From Brienomyrus brachyistius (Eukaryota; Chordata; Actinopteri; Osteoglossiformes; Mormyridae): DNA of 64,000 nt. The DNA lies in assembly GCF_023856365.1 (NCBI RefSeq), contig NC_064541.1, forward strand, positions 21,678,214 to 21,742,213, read 5' to 3'. The notes beneath the pieces were generated by a model. It was not told the DNA's origin. It ran no database searches and was given only the letters and a program-made list of their open reading frames with translations. A program made the position numbers and the translations under genes. Shown in pieces: positions 55,948 to 64,000 of this stretch; the stretch's first letter is position 1; each line of letters begins with the position of its first letter.

Positions 55948-56756
55948 TCACTATGGAAAGGACACTGAGCAGGAACACACAAACACTTACACAGAGACAC
56001 ACTGCGGCAGCACACCTGAATGTAGAGAGGAAAATCAAAGGAAACTTTATTGTCATTGTGTAACATACACAATGTGCACATACACAATGAAATGAAACAG
56101 TAGGCTCTCCTAGTGCAAGCATCACACCTGGCAATAATCATAAAATATACTAAATAACAATACAACAATTAGTGACTCCTGAAAGACAAGGTACACTGCA
56201 CATGGAGCTGAGACTCTCCTAATTACCTTATTCCCAATTCACTCCTTAATATAGCTTGATGTTAGTGTTGGCTGCGAAGGAAGGGGTGGAGCCTAACAGG
56301 ACACAAAGTACATACAGCTGGGAGTAGGATTTAAACCCACATCTATGGAAGTCTGAGACAAAAGCAGTACACATGGAGCCATTGCAATGGGCTTTCTTCT
56401 TTGACCACCTTTTGTGTGTGTCCCTTTTGGTGGTGATTTTTGACTTCTTTTTGTTTTCAAACGCAGAGCAAACAAAATGACAAAACCCTATCTCAAAAAA
56501 GGCTAAAGAAAAAAGGGCAGAGGCACTTTTTAAAATCTAGCTTGGCTTCAATTCTGCCCCATCTGTGTCTGCCTCGTTCAAGCAAAGAGAAGTGACTCCC
56601 CCACATAGCACACTCCTGCCCTGTCCGAAATTATAGTGAGCAGCTCCTCGCTGGGGGCAAAGGAGTGTCAGAGGAAAACAGCGTGCTTCTTCAGAGGTTG
56701 AATGGCAATCAGCCATCGGTGTCCAGTGAGTTGACCCAGCCCCAGGTAAGATCATC

Positions 56757-56797
56757 AGAATAGAATAGAATAGAATAGAATAGAATAGAATCGAATA
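56757..56797. repeat. (TAGAA)n microsatellite
   Basis: Eight pentamers, the last with one change (TCGAA), followed by CATTTTATTGTCATTCAGAA, resembling the reversed tail of a LINE/SINE. Confidence 0.9.
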
Positions 56798-57009
56798 GCC
56801 ATTTTATTGTCATTCAGAACATACACTGGTTAGTGCACATCAGAACGAAATTACGTTGCATTGACTCACCATTGGCCTAGCAGAGTGTGTTAATACTAGA
56901 AAAAACGTAAACTTAAAAAAATAGAGAATGAATAGGAAATAGAATTTATGTGGAACTAACATAAAAATATATTAACTGCAGTATAGTAACAAAAACCAGT
57001 TTACATCAC

Positions 57010-58060
57010 CGTTTCAGTTACAGTGCAAGACGTATAGTGCAAAAAGTTCTTGAAAAAGTTAGATACTCCTGTTTAGTTTTGAAATCATTAGTTAATTTCC
57101 ATTTGTAGAGCAGAGCTCTTTTCCTCCTGACTTTATGCTTAATTTCCTTAGTAAACCACCTTGGTTGCAGTTTCCTAGATTTAGTTTTTCTGGAAACAGG
57201 TATGAAGTCCTCTTGCACTTGCAACAATGTGCTTTTAAGAAATTCTCATGCCACTTCAACCGTTTTGCTATTTAACTCCATCCAGTTTCCAGTTTCAGTC
57301 TCATACCATTAAAGTTAGCCTTCCTAACACTGTATACTTTTGTTTTGGACTTTGCTCCTCGGACACTAAAATTATCCTTGAATTTAACCATGATATGATC
57401 ACTACTGTCCAGTGGTTCTAAAACCTCTAATTTTCCAATCCTATCCTGGTTATTAGAGAAAACAAGACCAAGAAGGGCTTCCCCCCTGATAGGGGTATTA
57501 ACATGCTGAGTAAAAAACCAATCCTGTACTAATTCCACCATCTCGAGTTCATTTACAGAAGAGCCAGAGACTGTGTCCCACTGTATCCCTGGTAAATTAA
57601 AATCACCCATAACCACCACATCATTTTTAATACTCATAATCCTGATGTCGTCATATAACATTCTGCATTCCTCTGCAGCTACATTAGGTGTTCTATAACA
57701 AACCCTGACATTTAGGCCGTTTGAGTTTTTAGCATCTAGTTTTATCCATACAGCTTCTGTACTTTTATTTTTATCAGTGAGCTCCCTTGCCTGCAAGTTT
57801 TCTTTTCCGTATACTGCAACAGCACCTCCCTTCTTTCCTATCCGGTGTCTACAGAACAACGTGTAACCATCCATATTATATTCTTCTCCATCATTGTCAC
57901 TCATCCATGTTTCAGTTATTCCTATAATGTTGTAGGTCTCTGATGAAATTAAAGCCTCTAAATCATGAATTTTGTTTCTAATACTCCTAGCATTTAAATA
58001 CAGACCACAAAGGGTAGGCCTTTTACAGTGCCAACTTTTAATATTTATCTGCTAAATTCT
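57010..58060 (-). mobile_element. CR1-like LINE, endonuclease part
   Basis: A 210-codon minus-strand frame starts MSDNDGEEYNMDGYTLFCRH and includes GGAVAVYGKENLQA and VVVMGDFNLPGIQWDTVSG (the exonuclease-endonuclease-phosphatase GDFN motif). It continues with TPIRGEALLGLVFSN and PLDSSDHIMVKF (SDH motif). After a frame break KLQPRWFTKEIKHKVRRKRA continues it. The order fits an apurinic-like endonuclease ORF2 of a CR1-type element; reverse transcriptase is absent. Confidence 0.8.
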
Positions 58061-58970
58061 TAACAAACCTGCCTGCCATTAGTTATTAAGAGTTCAGGAG
58101 TCTAATGGCTTAAGGAATAAAACTAGTACAGAATCTGGCTGTCCGGATTCTGATGCTGCAAAGCCTCTTCCCGGAGGACAGCAGGGAGAACCGTCTGTGG
58201 TGGTGGTGGGCGGAGGGTCTTCCTACTGCTCTAATACCTAGTAGTAGAAATCCTCTCGCATTTCACACCTAGATCCATGCTGTGTGTCCATCCTCTCACA
58301 GCAGTCCTACGGTTCTGCTCATGCAATCCATTCAGAACATGCTAATTTTAATCTAGCCTGCTATGTCTGGTGTTTTCTTCACATTTTGCTGCGGGAGCAT
58401 TCAGATGTAAAGTTAAAGGCCGTGCTGACACTTTCATTATCATTTTTGATGGTCGAAACAGTGAACAACCTCAAACCACAAAGCAATTTGGAAAACAAAA
58501 GGCCCTTTCAGAAGGTCTTGGAAAACCTCAAAACCAGCAATACTGTCTGTTTTTATTTGGTATTTGAGCCCACGTAGGTGTGTCTGTCTGGTGGCTTGAA
58601 ACAGGCGTTACGCCTCAGCAAGCCCGTTATGATAATATTCACCGATGACACCAACTATCTCTGGTTTCACAATTTAATCACTGAAAGTAAACACAATGAC
58701 TGTATTTACAATTTAAATGCAGTATATTCTTATTAAGTTGTTAATGCTGTAAAACACATTATAACATCTATATATAAGCTGCAATTTGTATGCGCTATGG
58801 AGAGCTATTGTGAATATTACTCTGCATATTGTGTGATATTTCTCAGCAAAAAAATCTTCATATAGAAAGTCAAAGCTGATCATCAGCTGCCTGGTGTGGC
58901 CAGAAATTTGACTTGATTGGCAACCAAGTTGAGACAAAATGTGAAAGTTCTGTAGAGAATTGGATTTAAC
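58061..58970. other. intergenic with a probable repeat remnant
   Basis: 58,080-58,260 looks like a degraded repeat tail (AGGAGTCTAATGGCTTAAGG). The rest is unassigned. Confidence 0.35.
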
Positions 58971-59240
58971 ATTATGTTTGACACCCATTCACTCCAATCA
59001 TCTTCCAGTTTGTCCCAGAGTAGGGGCAATAAAGGAATACCCTGGACAGGATGCCAGTCCATTGTTGGGTACACACATCCACATACTATGGGAAACTTAG
59101 AGGCACCAGTTAGCCTAAATTCATGTCTTTGGAAGACCCACCAAACACAGGGAACACATGCAATGTCCACACAGACAGTCTGGAGCCTGGATTTGAACCC
59201 CAACCATGGAGGTGTAAAACAACAGTGCTATACATTGAAC
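58970..59240 (-). mobile_element. tRNA-SINE copy in reverse orientation
   Basis: The reverse complement contains GGGGTTCAAATCCAGGCTCC (B-box region), ATGAATTTAGGCTAACTGGT and GTGTACCCAACAATGGACTG, in the same order as the SINE at 55.6 kb but diverged. Confidence 0.65.
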
Positions 59241-59731
59241 AGCTGCACTGTCCTCTTTAATCTCCCATAACTGCCTAATCAGATAGTAATCATGGTGGTC
59301 TAGCAGGAGTCACTACCTCATTGGGACACCAGATTGGGACAGGGTGCCTGTATACAATAATGCTCATTTCAGAACTATAACCACTCATTCCTTATTTTTG
59401 TCAAATTTGCTTTGTGTAAAATAGCTTTCTTTGCTCCCCTTTGGCCCATAAACAAGGCTAAAGCGTAGTTTGTAGTCTGTAATCTTATTAACTTGGAGCA
59501 TTAAGGTATTTTTCATCCAGTTAAAAACCTCTAGTCCCAAACAGAGCTTTATTTACTCATTTTGTACTGATGCTTCACTCTGATGAGGGAAATCTTTCTC
59601 CTTATTTCTATACGGTCACCCAAGTAGATAAAAATTCTGTATTCATACCTGCCAAAGAAATCTGAATTGAATCATTGGGACAGATGTGTGTCCCACATGA
59701 CAATATTTTCACTGGGGCAGCTGTAAACTGT
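59241..59731. other. intergenic
   Basis: No gene recognised; the target site for the LTR element lies at its right end. Confidence 0.4.
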
Positions 59732-59736
59732 GACAT

Positions 59737-60036
59737 TGTCATGCCCTGCTCGTCGGCTCCTCATGTGTGCCACGCCCCCCTGCTTGCCAACGTGTGTTTC
59801 CCTGATTGTTTCCACCTATGTCCGATTACTGTGATCAGTCCTGTGTATTTAAGTCTGAGTCTTGCCTGTGATCGTTGTCCGTCATTACGTGATCTGTGCA
59901 CATGGTGTTGGTGGTCCCTCGCCTCCTGTGTCTCCTTGTCCCGAATAAACCCCGATTACCCCGATCCTGCTCGTCAGCCTGGTTTTCTGAACCACCGCCC
60001 GCACGATCGCCTGTCCACCCGAGCCTTCCCGTGACA
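59737..60036 (+). repeat. 5' LTR
   Basis: TATA-like TATTTAAG at 59846-59853 predicts transcription start near 59,877. AATAAA at about 59,944 is the polyadenylation signal. TG...CA ends. Confidence 0.9.
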
Positions 60037-60037
60037 G

Positions 60038-60047
60038 AATGACGGAC
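60038..60047 (+). promoter_or_regulatory. candidate self-priming primer-binding site
   Basis: AATGACGGAC, starting one base after the LTR end, is the exact reverse complement of GTCCGTCATT at 59877-59886, which lies at the predicted 5' end of the element's RNA. No standard tRNA-type PBS beginning TGG is present. Confidence 0.6.
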
Positions 60048-60989
60048 CGCGTTCCAGTTCCTGACCGCGTTCCAGTTCCTGACCGCGCTCCAGTTCCTGC
60101 AGAGGCACCCCCTCTGCAGCCGCCTGCTGCAGCTCCCGGGCAGGCGCCCCCACTGCAGCCAGCTCCTGTTCCTGACCGCGCTCCTGTTCCTGACCGCGCT
60201 CCAGTTCCTGACCGCGCTCCAGTTCCTGCAGAGGCACCCCCTCTGCAGCCGCCTGCTGCAGCTCCCGGGCAGGCGCCCCCACTGCAGCCACCTGCTGCAG
60301 CTCCCGGGCAGGCGCCCCCACTGCAGCCAGCTCCTATTCCTGACCGCGCTCCTGTTCCTGACCGCGCTCCTGTTCCTGACCGCGCTCCTGTTCCTGACCG
60401 CGCTCCTGTTCCTGTCCCGGCGCTCCCTCCGCCTGCTGCAGCTCCCGGGCCGGCGCCCCCTCTGCAGCCACCAGCTGCAGCTCCCGGGCAGGTGCCCCCA
60501 CTGCAGCCAGCTCCTGTTCCTGACCGCGCTCCGGTTCCTGACCGCGCTCCAGTTCCTGCAGAGGCGCCCCCACTGCAGCCGCCTGCTGCAGCTCCCGGGC
60601 AGGCGCCCCCACTGCAGCCGCCTGCTGCAGCTCCCGGGCAGGCGCCCCCACTGCAGCCGCCTGCTGCAGCTCCCGGGCAGGCGCCCCCACTGCAGCCAGC
60701 TTCTGTTCCTGACCGCGCTCCTGTTCCAGGCCCTCGCCCCGGCAGCGTCGGCCCCGACCTAGGGTCGGCCTGTCTGTGTCCCGCAGGGGAAGGGGACACA
60801 GACGCAGGGCTGGGGTCCCGCCCGCCCTGCCCCCTGGCTCGCCCTCCCTCGCCTGCGCTCTGGCTCGGTTGGCGCCTGCGGGTCCTGGCCCTCCGGGTCG
60901 GCTGTCGCCTGCGGGTCCCCCTCCGGTGCCTCGTCGCCCTGCCTCGCTCCCCTCTCCGGGTCCTGGTCGGTCGCCTGGGGGTTCCCTGA
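60039..60989 (+). CDS. proline-rich tandem-repeat ORF of the LTR element
   Basis: 316 codons opening three bases inside the internal region, its ATG within the candidate primer-binding site. Residues 1 to about 235 alternate two modules: VPDRAP (18-bp unit GTTCCTGACCGCGCTCCA) and PPAAAPGQAPPLQ (39-bp unit around CTGCAG). The C-terminal part is unrelated Pro/Arg/Leu-rich sequence. It has no Gag zinc knuckle and no known domain, so translation is uncertain. A second open frame (60776-61558) is equally proline-rich. Confidence 0.45.
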   Translation: MTDRVPVPDRVPVPDRAPVPAEAPPLQPPAAAPGQAPPLQPAPVPDRAPVPDRAPVPDRAPVPAEAPPLQPPAAAPGQAPPLQPPAAAPGQAPPLQPAPIPDRAPVPDRAPVPDRAPVPDRAPVPVPALPPPAAAPGPAPPLQPPAAAPGQVPPLQPAPVPDRAPVPDRAPVPAEAPPLQPPAAAPGQAPPLQPPAAAPGQAPPLQPPAAAPGQAPPLQPASVPDRAPVPGPRPGSVGPDLGSACLCPAGEGDTDAGLGSRPPCPLARPPSPALWLGWRLRVLALRVGCRLRVPLRCLVALPRSPLRVLVGRLGVP

Positions 60990-61651
60990 CGGCGGCTCCT
61001 CGGTCGCCTGCGGGGCCCCTACCTCCGGCCCTCCACCGGACGTCGCCGCCTGCTGCGGCTCCCCCCTCCTTCGGGCCTTCGCCCTGGCCCCTTCCAGCTC
61101 CCTCGTCCCCTTCCCTGGTGCTCCCTCCTGCTCCCTCCCTGGCCCCTCCGCGGGTCCCTCGCCCTGTCTCCTCGGCCCCTCCGAGGTCCCCTCCGGCTCC
61201 GGCCTCCCGGCCGCCTGCGGCCCCTCCGGCTGCCTCCCGTCGCCCGCTGGGGCTCCCACGGGCTCCCCTTGGTTCCCCCTCCTTCTCTCCCTTTCCTGCC
61301 CCTATCCCGCCTGTCTTTGTTCCGCCTCCCGCCTTTGTCCCGCCGTCCTCTGTTCCTGGTCCCTTTGTTCTGCCCCGCTCGGTTCCTGGTTTCCCGTCGT
61401 TCCCTCCCGTCACTCCCGCTCCTTTTGTTCCGCCTGTTCCCTCTGTTCCGCCCTTTCTAGTCTGTCTCTCTGCGTTCCCTGCCCTTTGTCAAGTCCTGTC
61501 TTACGTCTTGTCCCTTGCCGTGTTCTGCGTCTCAGTTTTGTTTCCTGTGCTTCGGTGATTGTTCCGTTTGGTTCCAGGTCCGGGTTCCCGTGTTCCGTCT
61601 GTCGCCTCCTCCCTGGCGCGCCCGGTGAAGCGCGCCTTTGGGGGGGGGTTC

Positions 61652-61951
61652 TGTCATGCCCTGCTCGTCGGCTCCTCATGTGTGCCACGCCCCCCTGCTT
61701 GCCAACGTGTGTTTCCCTGATTGTTTCCACCTATGTCCGATTACTGTGATCAGTCCTGTGTATTTAAGTCTGAGTCTTGCCTGTGATCGTTGTCCGTCAT
61801 TACGTGATCTGTGCACATGGTGTTGGTGGTCCCTCGCCTCCTGTGTCTCCTTGTCCCGAATAAACCCCGATTACCCCGATCCTGCTCGTCAGCCTGGTTT
61901 TCTGAACCACCGCCCGCACGATCGCCTGTCCACCCGAGCCTTCCCGTGACA
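61652..61951 (+). repeat. 3' LTR
   Basis: Base-identical, as far as I can read, to the 5' LTR; followed by the GACAT duplication. Confidence 0.92.
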
Positions 61952-62135
61952 GACATAGTATTTTGAAATCCACACAATGTAATACAGTTGTTCTTTGAGA
62001 AGTTCTATAAATGCATTTCCTGAGAGTGTGATGCTCGTGGTGCAGAATGTGAGGTCCATGTGAATGACTTTCCCCTTTTCACCGAGTGATTGTATGCACA
62101 AAAATGAACAGCGGTTTTATTTTATAAAAACGCCT

Positions 62136-62141
62136 TTTATT
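62136..62141 (-). terminator. candidate polyadenylation signal AATAAA (beta-tubulin)
   Basis: TTTATT on plus reads AATAAA on minus; a second copy lies at 62116-62121. Either would end a 3' UTR of about 1.45 kb running from 63575. Confidence 0.45.
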
Positions 62142-63575
62142 TTCCCCATAGAGGCTCCTTTCTTTTCAAAACATAAAAAGGGAAAAGAAAATAGATAGCA
62201 TCAAATATTAAGAATAAACTAAAAGAACAGTACAACCAAAAAGGACATTTAAGGCGTCTCATTAATAACTGAAACACAAAATGGAAATAAAACAACATAA
62301 AGCTTAATCATAATTACCAATGCAAACCTTTTTGAGACCTTTCGAGAGATTCCATTACTACAAGTTGTCATCCATTTTTATTGAAGTCCTCTAGCAAACA
62401 TACCTTCCACACAAAATACTTCCTGCACGTACAATGCACATGTCCACCTGACTGGAGTATTTTCTGAGACATTTTGTGTCTTTGGTGTTGCATGCATATT
62501 TTCTGTCCGCCTACCCCCACCCGAGACGTTGGCTGGCGTTCGAGTGAGGTTTATTGTTTGAACAGACAGTGCTAAAATTACTTAATGTCTCTCAGTCCAA
62601 AAGTATGTACATGTGCACAGTGACATACCACCATCACCAGGCATTTGCTTTTGTAGTTTGGGCAATCCACTCATTCCATTATGTTCACTGAGTGCTATCA
62701 ATCTGGGATCCATCTTAGTGCAGTTTTTATTCGTGAATCGTTCAAGCAAAAAACTCTCATACTGAGCAATCGTTTACAAAACCCAAAATCTCTTCTCACT
62801 CCAAATCAAGAAATGATGTGGTAAGATGTTCTGTTGATGGTCACTGAGATCAACATTGGGCTGGGCGAAGCTTGGTCACAGGATAAAAAAATTTTAAAAA
62901 ACTAAATGAAAGGTAATAAATAAATATAAAACAAAAATCCTTCTCCTTCATTCTTTTTGATGACCCCCCCTCATATAACCATCCAAAAATCATCCAATAC
63001 TTGGTTTACTTTCATGAGACTTTCTATGATCTCAGTGTTTCCAAGCATTTGTTCTCTGATTCTTGCGACTGCCTTGACGAGCTGCTTGTAGTGCTGTCGC
63101 CACTCGACTTACTACCTACTGTAGTGGCTGGTCCCTAACCGCCCCCATCACTGTCAGGATTTCAGTAGACAGCAGGAACCAAAGAACAAACGCATGGAAC
63201 CAATGATGTGGCCTGACCTTTGTTTCTGGACTGGATGTGCCGAACGCTTCAGATGGTTTGCTTCATGCTTATTATTTTCTCCTCCCCTCGCATCTGAAGT
63301 TGTTTTCTCGATCCTGTGTCTTGTTCGGCTTCTATTGTTCCGCTTTTGTCTCATGTAGGTCTCATTTTCCTACCTTTCTGTTTAGAGATTGTGATGCTTT
63401 TCCTTCTTTCGTGAACTCTCCAAATTTACTGTCATACTTTTACCTCTTCATTTCACTTGCTTCTCTCAGCCCCTTCTTCTGCGTTCTTATTCTTTTGCCT
63501 CAATTGTAATTTGGAAATCTGCCCCCATCCCATTTCCCCTCCCACAGCTACCTAGTTGCTACTGATTCTTTGACT

Positions 63576-64000
<425 letters not shown>

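Larger units (their letters stand above)
59737..61951 (+). mobile_element. intact short LTR retroelement, non-autonomous
   Basis: Two 300-bp direct repeats (59737-60036 and 61652-61951) start TGTCATGCCC and end CCCGTGACA, and I find no difference between them. GACAT flanks the element on both sides (59732-59736, 61952-61956), a 5-bp target duplication. The 1615-bp interior encodes no protease, reverse transcriptase, RNase H or integrase. A G-run (61640-61648) near the 3' LTR is the polypurine-tract candidate. It must depend on a helper element. Identical LTRs mean a very recent insertion. Confidence 0.93.

Noticed and set aside
59760..60034. identical 'proteins' in both LTRs
   Set aside because: They are the same LTR sequence read in one frame, cover promoter and poly(A) signals, and are a consequence of the direct repeat.
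59885..60799. 304-codon minus-strand Gly/Ala-rich ORF across the LTR element
   Set aside because: Antisense of the GC-rich proline repeat, crosses the LTR boundary, and opposes the promoter and poly(A) signals of the element.

Overview
The window is nuclear DNA from a teleost fish. It contains vertebrate genes split into many short exons with GT/AG introns. Between them lie typical fish repeats: Tc1/mariner and hAT DNA transposons, L1- and CR1-like LINEs, Ty3/gypsy fragments, tRNA-derived SINEs, palindromic MITEs and microsatellites. The beta-tubulin and MDC1 neighbours recall the MDC1-TUBB-FLOT1 block of the mammalian MHC class I region, so this is probably an MHC-linked segment. The species cannot be named from the sequence.

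Layout. 0.6-3.85 kb: broken retroelements (gypsy RNase H and integrase pieces, a LINE reverse transcriptase). 4.9-7.8 kb (-): a two-exon ENDOD1-like secretory protein without a nuclease core. 9.0-11.0 kb (-): INO80E, seven coding exons. 12.6-15.0 kb (+): a TRIM-type gene encoding only coiled coil and PRY-SPRY, without RING or B-box. 15-21.6 kb: intergenic, with palindromic elements and a 52-bp minisatellite. 21.7-27.6 kb (-, 5' UTR exon near 29.8 kb): an unnamed type I membrane protein with three Ig-like domains lacking the usual disulfides. 30.2-33.3 kb: two Tc1-like transposons side by side. 34.65-54.35 kb (-): MDC1, reconstructed as 11 coding exons and about 2104 residues. 55-62 kb: SINE, CR1-like LINE and an intact, very young short LTR element. 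63.58-64.0 kb (-): the C-terminal part of a beta-tubulin gene that runs off the window.

All multi-exon models were built by hand from splice sites and reading phase; each sums to a multiple of three, which supports them. The genes do not form one pathway. MDC1 (DNA double-strand-break signalling) and INO80E (chromatin remodelling) are both nuclear genome-maintenance factors, but nothing here shows that they are linked functionally.

The most notable items are (1) a 2.2-kb LTR retroelement with identical 300-bp LTRs, a 5-bp target duplication, no gag-pol, a proline-rich tandem-repeat ORF, and a primer-binding site complementary to the predicted start of its own transcript (self-priming signature); (2) a roughly 400-residue Glu/Lys/Arg repeat inside MDC1 that looks like a long single alpha helix; (3) three genes that keep family architecture but have lost the signature part (nuclease core, RING/B-box, Ig disulfides).
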